A DNA stretch of 33,916 nucleotides from Pseudomonas antarctica (GCF_900624995.1 NZ_UYXQ01000037.1:1-33916), one strand, 5' to 3'; numbered from the stretch's first letter, positions 22,241 through 30,275 are shown. Made by a program: numbers and translations. Notes: generated by a model from the letters alone, not told the origin.

Positions 22241-22954
22241 TCACACCACATCCACGCCCACATGAATCGCATCATGCCGCCAGAACTCCAGGTCGCAGTC
22301 GATCAACCGCTGGTGCTGGTCATAATTAACCCGGGCAATGCGCAAGCCCGGGCTGCCCACCGACACGCGCAATGCGGCGGCGGCCTCTACCGGCAGTGAC
22401 GTCGGCACAATCTCAAAGCGCACGCGGCCGTAATGGAGGTCGTACTTGCGCGCGTACAGCTCGGTCATCGACTGATTCAAATCACACGCCAGAATCCCTG
22501 GAAAATACTGCGGGTTCAGGTAGTGCTCCACATACAACACCAGCCGCCCATCAATCCGCCGCCTCCGGCAGATCTGGATCACACTCGACAACGCCGGTAA
22601 CTGCAACCACGCACACACCGCCGCCGACGCCGGTTGCAGCCGCGCAGAAATCACTTCGGTAGACGCCACCCGCCCCTGGTCGCTGACCATCGCGTGAAAG
22701 TGGCTGCGCTGCATCAGGTTATAGGCCAGCCGTGGCGGCGAAACGAACCAGCCACGGCGCTCCTCGCGATAGATCTGCCCTTGAGCTTCCAGCTGTAACA
22801 AGGCTTCCCGCACGGTAATGCGCGTGGTACCAAACAACTCGCTGAGTTTGCGCTCGGCGGGCAACTTACTGGCAGGCGGCAACAGCCCGTGGTCGATCTG
22901 CTCTTGCAGCGCCAGGCCGATGGATGTCACCGCCTTGATTGCCTCATCACGCAT
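22241..22954 (-). CDS. GntR/HutC-family repressor with UTRA domain (PhnR/PhnF-like)
   Basis: A 237-residue regulator. The winged helix-turn-helix occupies about 10-75 (LPAERKLSELFGTTRITVRE) and the UTRA effector domain the rest, with VLYVEHYLNPQYFPG and the C-terminal DCDLEFWRHDAIHV strand. UTRA members bind small ligands, among them phosphonates and sugar phosphates. I start at the ATG at 22952-22954; a TTG directly before it is less likely. A CTGGACTAGACCAG site (22968-22981) lies 14 bp before its start and a second copy stands before the divergent transport operon at 23236-23249. It therefore probably represses both itself and that operon until the substrate or a breakdown product binds. 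Confidence 0.87.
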   Translation of the reverse strand: MRDEAIKAVTSIGLALQEQIDHGLLPPASKLPAERKLSELFGTTRITVREALLQLEAQGQIYREERRGWFVSPPRLAYNLMQRSHFHAMVSDQGRVASTEVISARLQPASAAVCAWLQLPALSSVIQICRRRRIDGRLVLYVEHYLNPQYFPGILACDLNQSMTELYARKYDLHYGRVRFEIVPTSLPVEAAAALRVSVGSPGLRIARVNYDQHQRLIDCDLEFWRHDAIHVGVDVV

Positions 22955-22967
22955 CAACGTTACCTAT

Positions 22968-22981
22968 CTGGACTAGACCAG
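22968..22981. promoter_or_regulatory. probable GntR operator 1
   Basis: CTGGACTAGACCAG is a 14-bp palindrome apart from one mismatched pair (positions 5 and 10). It resembles the TGGTCTAGACCA-type sites of UTRA regulators. Its place just upstream of the gntR start codon suggests autorepression. Confidence 0.55.
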
Positions 22982-23050
22982 CACCGTTCAGGTGCATAAA
23001 TCGCGCGCTATTCGGGCATCTGCCGCTGCGTGCCAGCCTAGGCATTACAG

Positions 23051-23068
23051 ATGACCGACAGATGACAG
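23051..23068 (-). promoter_or_regulatory. Pho-box-like site facing gntR
   Basis: The minus strand reads CTGTCAT-CTGT-CGGTCAT, that is two 7-bp repeats spaced by four bases. They match the PhoB consensus repeats at 13 of 14 positions. A weak -10 (TAGGCT, 23035-23040) follows 10 bp further, the normal Pho-promoter spacing. Confidence 0.55.
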
Positions 23069-23188
23069 TCCCTGTCCGCGCCCTGCACCGCACCCTGCAA
23101 TACATCGGCCAAGTCCAAGGCCTGCGGGCACTTGAGCATGGTCTACGCTGAGACTGGAATGAGCGACATAAGCGATTTAAAAACGACA

Positions 23189-23222
23189 TCGACATGAAAC
23201 TGTCATCCAGTACGCCTAGATT
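23189..23222 (+). promoter_or_regulatory. Pho-box-like promoter facing the transport operon
   Basis: TCGACAT (23189-23195), four bases, then a perfect CTGTCAT (23200-23206) form a Pho box with 11 of 14 matches. A -10-like TAGATT (23217-23222) begins 10 bp later. Transcription would start near 23229, right before GntR operator 2. Confidence 0.45.
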
Positions 23223-23235
23223 GGCTCAGGTATTG

Positions 23236-23249
23236 CTGACCTAGACCAA
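23236..23249. promoter_or_regulatory. probable GntR operator 2
   Basis: CTGACCTAGACCAA shares CTG and CTAGACCA with operator 1 (11 of 14 identical). It lies at or just after the predicted start point of the transport operon, where a bound repressor would block transcription. The rest of the 22955-23305 gap shows no gene. Confidence 0.5.
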
Positions 23250-23305
23250 CACCACCGCAAACGTTCATAAAAACGCCGCGTTGAAAACGCCCAAAGGAGC
23301 TTCGG

Positions 23306-24373
23306 ATGAAAAAGCTTTTCCTGGCATCACTGTTAGGCTCGACCATTGCCATGTGCACCGCCGCCATGGCTGCTGATACCGATCTAAAGACTCTGGAAGC
23401 CGCCGCGAAGGCGGAAGGCGCCGTCAACAGCGTCGGTATGCCCGATGACTGGGCCAACTGGAAAGGCACCTGGGAAGACCTGGCCAAGACCTACGGCCTC
23501 AAACACATCGACACCGATATGAGCTCGGCCCAGGAAATCGCCAAGTTCGCCGCCGAGAAAGACAACGCGAGTGCCGATATCGGTGACGTCGGTGCCGCCT
23601 TCGGCCCGATTGCGGTGAAACAGGGTGTGGCGCAACCGTACAAGCCGACTACTTGGGCACAAGTGCCGGACTGGGCGAAAGACAAAGATGGTAACTGGGC
23701 GCTGGCCTACACCGGCACCATCGCGTTTATCGTCAATAAAAAGCTGCTGCACGGTTCCGAAGCGCCGAAAAGCTGGGCTGACCTTAAAACCGGCAAATAC
23801 AAAGTCTCCATCGGTGACGTAAGCACCGCCGCCCAAGCCGCCAACGGCGTGCTTGCAGCAGCACTGGCCAACGGTGGCGACGAGAAAAACATCCAGCCTG
23901 CACTGCTGATGTTTGCCGAAATCGCCAAACAAGGCCGACTGTCGCTCGCCAACCCAACCATCGCCACCATGGAAAAAGGCGAAGTGGAAGTGGGCGTGGT
24001 CTGGGACTTCAACGGCCTGAGCTACAAAGCCAAGATGGCCAACCCGGATGACTACGTCGTGCTGATCCCATCGGACGGCTCGGTGATTTCCGGCTACACC
24101 ACCATCATCAACAAGTACGCCAAGCACCCGAACGCCGCCAAGCTGACCCGTGAATACATCTTCAGCGACGCCGGCCAGACCAACCTGGCGCGCGGCAACG
24201 CACGTCCGATTCGTGCCGAGCACCTGACCTTGCCTGCCGACGTCCAGGCCAAGCTGCTGCCTAACGAGCAGTACAAGAAAGTCACGCCGATCAAAGATGC
24301 CGACGCTTGGGAGAAGACCTCCAAGGCACTGCCGCAGAAGTGGCAGGAAGAAGTCATCATCAATATGCAGTAA
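23306..24373 (+). CDS. periplasmic substrate-binding protein of an ABC importer
   Basis: A 355-residue type II binding protein of the group that carries Fe(III), polyamines, thiamine and 2-aminoethylphosphonate. A signal peptide ends at about residue 22 (TAAMA). Landmarks of the fold are SADIGDVGAAFGPIAV, YTGTIAFIVNKKLL, and VGVVWDFNG before the SGYTTIINKYAKHPNAAKL hinge region. The usual iron-binding paired tyrosines are not evident, which speaks against an iron role. AAAGGAGC precedes the ATG. It is the first gene of an operon whose other members are a cytoplasmic hydrolase, two permeases, an ATPase and an HAD protein, so it most likely binds an organophosphorus compound. A REPIN separates it from the next gene. 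Confidence 0.88.
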   Translation: MKKLFLASLLGSTIAMCTAAMAADTDLKTLEAAAKAEGAVNSVGMPDDWANWKGTWEDLAKTYGLKHIDTDMSSAQEIAKFAAEKDNASADIGDVGAAFGPIAVKQGVAQPYKPTTWAQVPDWAKDKDGNWALAYTGTIAFIVNKKLLHGSEAPKSWADLKTGKYKVSIGDVSTAAQAANGVLAAALANGGDEKNIQPALLMFAEIAKQGRLSLANPTIATMEKGEVEVGVVWDFNGLSYKAKMANPDDYVVLIPSDGSVISGYTTIINKYAKHPNAAKLTREYIFSDAGQTNLARGNARPIRAEHLTLPADVQAKLLPNEQYKKVTPIKDADAWEKTSKALPQKWQEEVIINMQ

Positions 24374-24413
24374 GGCCTGAGCTGTAAATGCGGTCCGTGT
24401 AGGCGCTGGCTTG

Positions 24414-24518
24414 TGTGGGAGCCGGGCTTGCCCGCGATGCAGACGACTCGGTGTTTCATGTGAACCGAGGTGATGCTATCGCAGGCAAGCCAGCTCCCAC
24501 ACAGCCCGCTCCCACACT
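24414..24518. repeat. REPIN (inverted REP pair) inside the operon, plus an extra half
   Basis: TGTGGGAGCCGGGCTTGCCC (from 24414) pairs with GCAGGCAAGCCAGCTCCCAC (24481-24500) across a loop of about 40 bases. A further REP fragment AGCCCGCTCCCACA follows (24503-24516). It lies between the binding-protein gene and the hydrolase gene, where it could stabilise the upstream mRNA and raise binding-protein output over the other subunits. Confidence 0.8.
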
Positions 24519-24578
24519 TTTGATCCCGTCCTTCCAGGGAAATTGAGTCAAACCTATCGTTGCGGAGCCCCAGCCCTT

Positions 24579-25385
24579 ATGAAGCACAACGTCATCCTTG
24601 TGGTGCTCGATGGCCTGAACTACGAAGTTGCCCGACATGCCATGGGGCATCTGCAGGCCTATATCGGCGCAGGACGCGCAGCGCTTTACAAACTGGACTG
24701 TGAACTGCCGGCCCTGTCCCGGCCTTTGTATGAATGCATCCTCACCGGCGTGCCACCGATCGACAGCGGCATCGTCCACAACAATGTCTCGCGCCTGTCC
24801 AACCAGCGCAGCATTTTCCATTACGCCACCGACGCAGGCCTCACCACAGCGGCGGCGGCTTATCACTGGGTCAGCGAGTTGTATAACCGCACGCCCTTTA
24901 TTGCCGCGCGCGATCGCCATACCGACGACAAGGCGCTGGCAATCCAGCACGGGCATTTCTACTGGAATGACCACTACCCGGATTCGCACCTGTTCGCCGA
25001 CGCCGAAAGCCTGCGCCGTAAACATGCGCCGAACTTCCTCCTGGTGCACCCAATGAACATTGATGACGCCGGCCACAAGCACGGCCTTGATACCGCGCAA
25101 TACCGCAACAGCGCACGTTCGGCCGACATCATCCTCGCCGACTACCTGCAAGGCTGGCTCGACGCTGGCTACCAGGTGCTGGTGACCGCCGACCATGGCA
25201 TGAACAACGACCGCTCGCACAACGGCCTGCTGCCGGAAGAACGTGAAGTGCCACTGTTCGTACTCGGCTCGGCTTTCAACTTCGACCCGTCTGCCAAACC
25301 TGCGCAAACCGAACTGTGCGGCACCGTCTGCGAACTGCTCGGTGTGCCTCACGACAAACCTGTATGCCGGGAGCTGTTGAAGTGA
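24579..25385 (+). CDS. cytoplasmic alkaline-phosphatase-superfamily (NPP-type) hydrolase
   Basis: A 268-residue two-metal phosphohydrolase related to nucleotide pyrophosphatase/phosphodiesterases and phosphonoacetate hydrolase. Expected metal ligands are visible: Asp11 (VVLDGLN), Asp162 and His166 (DDAGHKHG), Asp205/His206 (TADHGM) and His214 (SHNGL). The nucleophile aligns with Ser47 in ALSRPLYECILTG, where phosphodiesterases often have Thr. There is no signal peptide, so it acts in the cytosol after import. I use the ATG at 24579, with GGAG 11 bases upstream; a TTG at 24543 is possible but unlikely. Its stop overlaps the GTG start of the first permease gene. It probably cleaves a phosphodiester, pyrophosphate or phosphonate brought in by the transporter. 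The substrate is unknown. Confidence 0.85.
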   Translation: MKHNVILVVLDGLNYEVARHAMGHLQAYIGAGRAALYKLDCELPALSRPLYECILTGVPPIDSGIVHNNVSRLSNQRSIFHYATDAGLTTAAAAYHWVSELYNRTPFIAARDRHTDDKALAIQHGHFYWNDHYPDSHLFADAESLRRKHAPNFLLVHPMNIDDAGHKHGLDTAQYRNSARSADIILADYLQGWLDAGYQVLVTADHGMNNDRSHNGLLPEEREVPLFVLGSAFNFDPSAKPAQTELCGTVCELLGVPHDKPVCRELLK

Positions 25386-26227
25386 ACGCCATAACCCGTG
25401 GCAAATGGCTGGCGATTTTGTGCCTGGTGCCGTTTGCGCTGTTTTTTATCGTGTTTGAAATCGCCCCGTTGGTGTGGGTGCTGATCAACAGCCTGCAATC
25501 GGAGGAGTTCGGCTGGGGCGTGGCCAACTTCACCAAGATCTTCAGTTCGAAGTTCTACCTGCAGGCCATCCAGTACAGTCTGGAGATCAGCTTCTATTCC
25601 AGCGTGTTCGGCATCATCATCTCGGTGCTCGGCAGCTATTCGTTACGCCGCGTCGATGGGCGGTTGCGCAATTTCGTCACCGCCTTCGCCAACATGACCA
25701 GCAACTTTGCCGGTGTGCCCCTGGCCTTCGCCTTCATCATCCTGCTGGGTTTCAACGGCAGCATCACCCTCATGCTCAAGCAGGCTGGAATCATTCAGGA
25801 CTTCAACCTGTACTCCAAGACCGGCCTGATCATTCTGTATAGCTACTTCCAGATTCCACTGGGTGTGCTGCTGCTCTACCCGGCCTTCGATGCGTTGCGC
25901 GAAGACTGGCGTGAATCGGCCTCGTTGCTTGGCGCCAGCACCTGGCAGTTCTGGCGGTACATCGGCCTGCCGGTGCTCACCCCGGCACTGCTCGGCACCT
26001 TCGTGATCCTGCTGGCCAATGCCCTCGGCGCCTATGCCACGGTGTACGCGCTGACCACCGGCAACTTCAACGTACTGCCGATTCGCATCGCGGCGATGGT
26101 CTCCGGCGACATCTCCCTGGACCCGAACATGGCCAGTGCCCTGGCCGTGGTGCTGGTGGCGCTGATGACCGTGGTCACCGTGGTTCATCAACTGCTACTC
26201 AAGAGGAGCTACCATGTCTCGCGCTGA
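25382..26227 (+). CDS. ABC transporter permease, first subunit
   Basis: A 281-residue inner-membrane permease with about six helices. It begins VNAITRGKWLAIL, with GTG as start codon overlapping the preceding TGA (GTGA); GGGAG lies just before. The ATPase-coupling EAA loop reads WRESASLLGASTWQFW. It belongs to the PotB/PhnU-like group. It forms a heterodimer with the next gene's product, which it overlaps by 14 bases. Confidence 0.88.
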   Translation: MNAITRGKWLAILCLVPFALFFIVFEIAPLVWVLINSLQSEEFGWGVANFTKIFSSKFYLQAIQYSLEISFYSSVFGIIISVLGSYSLRRVDGRLRNFVTAFANMTSNFAGVPLAFAFIILLGFNGSITLMLKQAGIIQDFNLYSKTGLIILYSYFQIPLGVLLLYPAFDALREDWRESASLLGASTWQFWRYIGLPVLTPALLGTFVILLANALGAYATVYALTTGNFNVLPIRIAAMVSGDISLDPNMASALAVVLVALMTVVTVVHQLLLKRSYHVSR

Positions 26228-27014
26228 AGCCGGCTCGGCCTCCCTCTACCATCGGGTAGTGGTTTGCCTGTTATTTGCGATTCTGGTGTTGCCGCTGGTG
26301 GGCACCTTTGTCTATTCCATTGCGAGCAGTTGGTCGGCGACCATCCTGCCCGCCGGCTTCACGGTGAAATGGTATGTGCAACTGTGGGGCGACCCGCGCT
26401 TCCTGGCTGCCTTTGGCCAGTCTCTGCTGGTGTGCGTGGGGGCGCTGATCCTGTCGGTGGTGCTGATTTTGCCGCTGCTGTTCGTGGTGCATTACCACTT
26501 CCCCAAACTCGACGCGCTGATGAACATCCTTATCCTGCTGCCCTTCGCAGTGCCGCCGGTGGTGTCCTCGGTGGGCTTGCTGCAACTCTACGGCTCCGGG
26601 CCGCTGGCGATGGTGGGCACGCCGTGGATTCTGATCGGCTGCTACTTCACCGTGGCCTTGCCGTTCATGTACCGCGCGATCACCAACAACCTGCAAGCGA
26701 TCAACCTGCGTGACCTGATGGACGCCTCGCAGCTACTCGGCGCCAGCACCTGGCAGGCGGCGATTCTGGTGGTACTGCCAAACCTGCGCAAAGGCCTGAT
26801 GGTGGCGCTGCTGCTGTCGTTCTCGTTCCTGTTCGGTGAGTTCGTGTTCGCCAATATCTTGGTGGGTACCCGCTACGAAACCCTGCAGGTGTACCTCAAC
26901 AACATGCGCAACACGAGTGGCCACTTCACCAGTGCCATCGTCATTTCCTACTTTTTCTTTGTGCTGGTGCTGACCTGGGCCGCCAATATCTTGAACAAGG
27001 ACAAAAGCCAATGA
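26214..27014 (+). CDS. ABC transporter permease, second subunit
   Basis: A 266-residue inner-membrane permease of the PotC/PhnV-like group with about six helices. Its EAA loop reads LMDASQLLGASTWQAAILVV. GAGG before the ATG at 26214 lies inside the end of the first permease gene, and its own stop overlaps the ATPase start by four bases. The two permeases are similar in design, as expected for a heterodimeric importer. Confidence 0.88.
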   Translation: MSRAEAGSASLYHRVVVCLLFAILVLPLVGTFVYSIASSWSATILPAGFTVKWYVQLWGDPRFLAAFGQSLLVCVGALILSVVLILPLLFVVHYHFPKLDALMNILILLPFAVPPVVSSVGLLQLYGSGPLAMVGTPWILIGCYFTVALPFMYRAITNNLQAINLRDLMDASQLLGASTWQAAILVVLPNLRKGLMVALLLSFSFLFGEFVFANILVGTRYETLQVYLNNMRNTSGHFTSAIVISYFFFVLVLTWAANILNKDKSQ

Positions 27015-28000
27015 GCTTCGTCAGCGTCCAACACCTGCAAAAAGGCTACGCCGGCACCCCGGTGTTCAGTGATATCAACTGCGAGATCGCCAAGGGCGAA
27101 TTCGTCACCCTGCTCGGCCCGTCCGGCTGCGGCAAGTCGACCTTGCTGCGCTGCATCGCCGGCCTCACCTCGGTGGACAGTGGCCAAATTCTGCTGGATG
27201 GCCAGGACATCGTGCCGCTGAGCCCACAGAAACGGCATATCGGCATGGTGTTCCAAAGCTATGCGCTGTTCCCCAACATGACCGTGGAACAGAACGTCGC
27301 CTTCGGCCTGCGCATGCAAAAGGTCAACGCCGACGACAGCCACAAGCGCGTGCAGGAAGTGCTGCAACTGGTGGAACTCAAGGAGCTCGCAGGCCGCTAC
27401 CCGCACCAGATGTCCGGCGGCCAGTGCCAGCGCGTGGCCCTCGCCCGCTCCCTGGTCACCCGCCCGCGTCTGTTGCTGCTGGATGAGCCGCTGTCAGCGC
27501 TGGATGCAAGGATTCGCAAGCACCTGCGCGAGCAGATCCGCCAGATCCAGCGCGAACTGGGGCTGACCACGATTTTCGTGACCCATGACCAGGAAGAAGC
27601 GCTGACCATGTCTGACCGCATCTTCCTGATGAATCAGGGCAAGATCGTACAAAGCGGCGATGCCGAGACCCTTTACACTGCCCCCGTGGATGTATTCGCC
27701 GCAGGTTTCATCGGCAACTACAACCTGCTCGACGCCGACAAAGCCAGCCAGTTGCTGCAACGCCCGATCAGCGGGCGCATTGCGATTCGCCCGGAAGCCA
27801 TCGAACTGAGCCGCAGCGGCGAGCTGGACGCGCTGGTGCGCAGCCACAGCCTGCTGGGTAACGTGATTCGTTACCGCATCGAGGCACGCGGCGTTGAGTT
27901 GGTGGTGGATGTGCTCAACCGCTGCGCCGACGACCTGCACCCGGATGGCCAACGTTTGGCACTTTCCATCGACCCCAGTGCGTTGTGTGAAGTAGCCTGA
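27011..28000 (+). CDS. ABC transporter ATPase (PotA/PhnT-like)
   Basis: A 329-residue ATPase. Walker A is GPSGCGKST, the signature MSGGQCQRV, Walker B LLLLDEP and the switch is FVTHDQEEAL. The last 90 or so residues form a TOBE-like regulatory domain (GRIAIRPEAIELS). ATPases of this size serve importers for polyamines, iron and 2-aminoethylphosphonate. Here it must power the two permeases directly upstream, which it overlaps by ATGA. The HAD gene follows after 29 bp. Confidence 0.9.
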   Translation: MSFVSVQHLQKGYAGTPVFSDINCEIAKGEFVTLLGPSGCGKSTLLRCIAGLTSVDSGQILLDGQDIVPLSPQKRHIGMVFQSYALFPNMTVEQNVAFGLRMQKVNADDSHKRVQEVLQLVELKELAGRYPHQMSGGQCQRVALARSLVTRPRLLLLDEPLSALDARIRKHLREQIRQIQRELGLTTIFVTHDQEEALTMSDRIFLMNQGKIVQSGDAETLYTAPVDVFAAGFIGNYNLLDADKASQLLQRPISGRIAIRPEAIELSRSGELDALVRSHSLLGNVIRYRIEARGVELVVDVLNRCADDLHPDGQRLALSIDPSALCEVA

Positions 28001-28029
28001 CGCGACGATTTAATGAGAGAGCATGACGG

Positions 28030-28683
28030 ATGGCATTGGTAATTTTTGATTTGGACGACACCCTGATCCACGGTGACTGCGCCACCCTGTGGAGCGAGCA
28101 GATGGGCCGCCTGGGCTGGGTCGACCCCGAGTCGTTCATGCGCAAGAACCACGAATTGATGGACGCCTACAGCCAGGGCAAGCTGCGCATGGAAGACTTC
28201 ATGGACTTCAGCCTGGAGCCGATGATCGGCCGCACGCCGGAAGAAATCGAGCACCTTGTGCAGCCCTGGGTCGAGGACGTTATTGAGCCGCTGATCTACA
28301 GCGACGCCACCAAAACCATCGCCCGGCACCGTGCGAATGGCGACCGGATCCTGGTGATTTCCGCCTCGGGCACGCATCTGGTCACGCCGATTGCGGCGCG
28401 TATCGGGATTGATGAAGTGTTGGGGATTGAGTTGGAAATCAGTCATGGCGCGCACAGTGGCCGTACTGTGGGTGTACTGACTTACCGCGAAGGCAAGATC
28501 ACGCGGTTGCTCGAATGGTTAGAGCGCGAAGGTGAGACACTGGAAGGTGCGTACTTCTACTCGGATTCGCGCAATGATTTGCCATTGCTGCTGAAGGTTG
28601 ATCACCCGCAGGTGGTGAACCCGGATCCGGTGTTGCGTGAGCATGCGGAAAAGGCCGGCTGGCCGATTCATCACTGGGTCTGA
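28030..28683 (+). CDS. HAD-superfamily phosphatase (subfamily IB, SerB-like)
   Basis: A 217-residue cytosolic HAD protein. Motif I is FDLDDTL with nucleophile Asp7 and acid/base Asp9; motif II ISASG; motif III a Lys in YREGKITR; motif IV YSDSRNDLPLL. The helical cap lies between motif I and II, as in SerB and related IB phosphatases. It is not the PhnX type (phosphonoacetaldehyde hydrolase), which has a different cap and lysine. As the last gene of the importer operon, 29 bp after the ATPase, it may remove phosphate from the product of the alkaline-phosphatase-like enzyme, releasing Pi. The substrate is unknown. GAGAGAG precedes the ATG. Confidence 0.87.
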   Translation: MALVIFDLDDTLIHGDCATLWSEQMGRLGWVDPESFMRKNHELMDAYSQGKLRMEDFMDFSLEPMIGRTPEEIEHLVQPWVEDVIEPLIYSDATKTIARHRANGDRILVISASGTHLVTPIAARIGIDEVLGIELEISHGAHSGRTVGVLTYREGKITRLLEWLEREGETLEGAYFYSDSRNDLPLLLKVDHPQVVNPDPVLREHAEKAGWPIHHWV

Positions 28684-28714
28684 CCCCAACTTCTTTGAAT
28701 TGAAACTCAAACCC

Positions 28715-28795
28715 TGTGGGAGCGGGCTTGCCTGCGATGGCATCAACTGGGTTTACCTGAAACACCGAGGTGCCTGCATCGCAGGCAAGCCCACA
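28715..28795. repeat. REPIN 1
   Basis: TGTGGGAGCGGGCTTGCCTG at 28715-28734 and its inverse ending at 28795 (GCAGGCAAGCCCACA) enclose about 40 bases. This is the doublet layout of mobile REPINs in the P. fluorescens group. It follows the HAD gene by 31 bp and may mark the operon's end. Confidence 0.88.
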
Positions 28796-28833
28796 GAAAA
28801 GCAGAGCAATGCGGTAGTTGAAATCGGTTCAAT

Positions 28834-28922
28834 TGTGGGAGCGGGCTTGCTCGCGAATGCAGTGTGTCAGTCAGCTTATTTGTAACTGACCCACCGCATT
28901 CGCGAGCAAGCCCGCTCCCACA
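28834..28922. repeat. REPIN 2
   Basis: TGTGGGAGCGGGCTTGCTCG at 28834-28853 and its near-perfect inverse ending at 28922 pair over about 27 bases per arm (GCATTCGCGAGCAAGC on the right side). It is the same REP class as REPIN 1 but with TCGCGAATGC instead of CTGCGATGGC after the core, so a different subfamily. Confidence 0.88.
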
Positions 28923-29019
28923 GTTGGATCTCAGTTCATCAGACAGAGAGTGTGCTGCTCTGCTGTGCTTTTGTCCTGCTTTTGCTTCAACCACTCAGGT
29001 CGGCTACTAGGCCGCCGTG

Positions 29020-29160
29020 CTGTAGATTTTGATCTTGATCTGCTTTTGATCTGACAGGCCCCGTTAACCACGTTACTTTTTTAGGCGCTTGTAAAAAAGT
29101 GACTCGCTGTAAGAGCGAAACCCTAGGTGGCCGTTACCGCAGCAACGGATATGTACTCAA
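29020..29160. repeat. dispersed Pseudomonas intergenic repeat with a hairpin
   Basis: The stretch with TTGATCTGCTTTTGATCTGA (29036-29055), the hairpin GTTACTTTTTT/AAAAAAGTGAC (29072-29103) and GTAAGAGCGAAACCCTAGG is a pattern I recall from many intergenic sites in Pseudomonas genomes. Repeats of GATCTTGATCTG and TTTTGATCTG are visible at the left. No coding sequence is convincing here. The surrounding 28684-29312 region holds only this and the REP elements. Confidence 0.55.
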
Positions 29161-29262
29161 CCTACCTAAACGCCTCACAGGCTCAGAGCAACATAAAGAG
29201 TTACGTAGATACCTATGCTGCGATAGCGATCTATCAGATGAAACATTCTTCACTGAGACACC

Positions 29263-29289
29263 GCTATCGCAGGCAAGCCAGCGCCCACA
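29263..29289. repeat. solitary REP half
   Basis: TATCGCAGGCAAGCCAGCGC followed by CCACA matches the right arm of the REPIN at 24414 (TATCGCAGGCAAGCCAGCTC). No inverse partner lies within 100 bases. Confidence 0.65.
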
Positions 29290-29312
29290 TTGACCGCACT
29301 CCAGTCCAGGTA

Positions 29313-30275
29313 TCAGACCAGACTTTCGTCAATCACCACCACCAACTTCCCGGAAATCTGGTTGCTCGCCAACTCGGCAAACGCCGCCTCGGCATCCTTG
29401 ATCGGGAAGGTCTTGGCCAGTTGCGGGCTCAAGCGCCCCTCAGCAAACAGCGGCCATACATGCTGGCTCAAGTCACTGAACAAGTGCGCCTTGAACTGAT
29501 CACTGCGGCTGCGCAGGGTTGAGCCGAGCAGCTGGATACGCTTGCCCAGCACCTGCGCCAAGTCGAGCTGCGCGTCGCGCCCGCCCATCAAGCCGATCAA
29601 CACCCAACGACCGTCCAGGGCCAGCAGCTTGAGGTCCAGCGCGGCATAGTTGCCACCCACGGGGTCGAGGATCACGTCAAACGGCCCGAAATCGCGCAGC
29701 CCTTCAATCCCGTCAGTACGCACAACCCCGCCCTGGGCGCCGAGTGCTTGGCAGTAGGCCAGGCGCTCGGGCGAGCCGACGCTGACCCAGCACGGGCTGC
29801 CAAACGCCTTACACAACTGGATCGCCGCCGAGCCCACGCCACTGGCGCCGGCATGCAACAAAACTTTTTCACCGGGCTTAAGGCCCGCCAACTGGAACAG
29901 GTTCAGCCACGCCGTGCTGTACACCTCAGGCAATGCCGCCGCTTCGCTCAGCGACAAACCTTCCGGCACCGGCAGCACATGGCGCGCGTCCACCACCACT
30001 TCTTCGGCCATGCCGCCACCGGCCAGCAACGCGCAAACGCGATCACCGATATGCCAGGACGACCCCGGCCCCACTTCGCTGATCACCCCAGCACACTCAA
30101 GGCCCAGCACGTGGCTGGCACCCGGAGGCGGTGGATAGAGCCCCGCACGCTGCAATAAATCGGCGCGATTAAGGCCCGCAGCCGCCACACGAATGCGAAC
30201 TTGGCCTACATCGCAGGTAGGACTGGTTTCTTCCAACCACTCCACATGACCTTCAACGCCTTGCAATGCTTTCAC
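29313..30275 (-). CDS. NAD(P)H-quinone oxidoreductase, zeta-crystallin/PIG3 type
   Basis: A 320-residue medium-chain dehydrogenase without the zinc-binding cysteines. The N-terminal domain has AAAGLNRADLLQRAGLYPPPP, as in human TP53I3 (PIG3). The NAD(P)-binding loop is HAGASGVGSAAIQL (about 142-155), and ILDPVGG follows. Such enzymes reduce quinones by one electron using NADPH. The start codon is GTG (30273-30275) with GGAGG five bases upstream. It diverges from prc with a 105-bp gap. From memory the same neighbour order is seen in P. aeruginosa (before PA3257), so it is probably core-genome. Confidence 0.9.
   Translation of the reverse strand: MKALQGVEGHVEWLEETSPTCDVGQVRIRVAAAGLNRADLLQRAGLYPPPPGASHVLGLECAGVISEVGPGSSWHIGDRVCALLAGGGMAEEVVVDARHVLPVPEGLSLSEAAALPEVYSTAWLNLFQLAGLKPGEKVLLHAGASGVGSAAIQLCKAFGSPCWVSVGSPERLAYCQALGAQGGVVRTDGIEGLRDFGPFDVILDPVGGNYAALDLKLLALDGRWVLIGLMGGRDAQLDLAQVLGKRIQLLGSTLRSRSDQFKAHLFSDLSQHVWPLFAEGRLSPQLAKTFPIKDAEAAFAELASNQISGKLVVVIDESLV

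Noticed and set aside
24456..25352. 298-residue frame on the minus strand
   Set aside because: Antisense to the AlkP-family hydrolase, whose metal ligands are all present.
28715..28922. Repeat group that might suggest a CRISPR array
   Set aside because: The units are inverted REP pairs of unequal spacing, with no constant direct repeat plus unique spacers and no cas genes.
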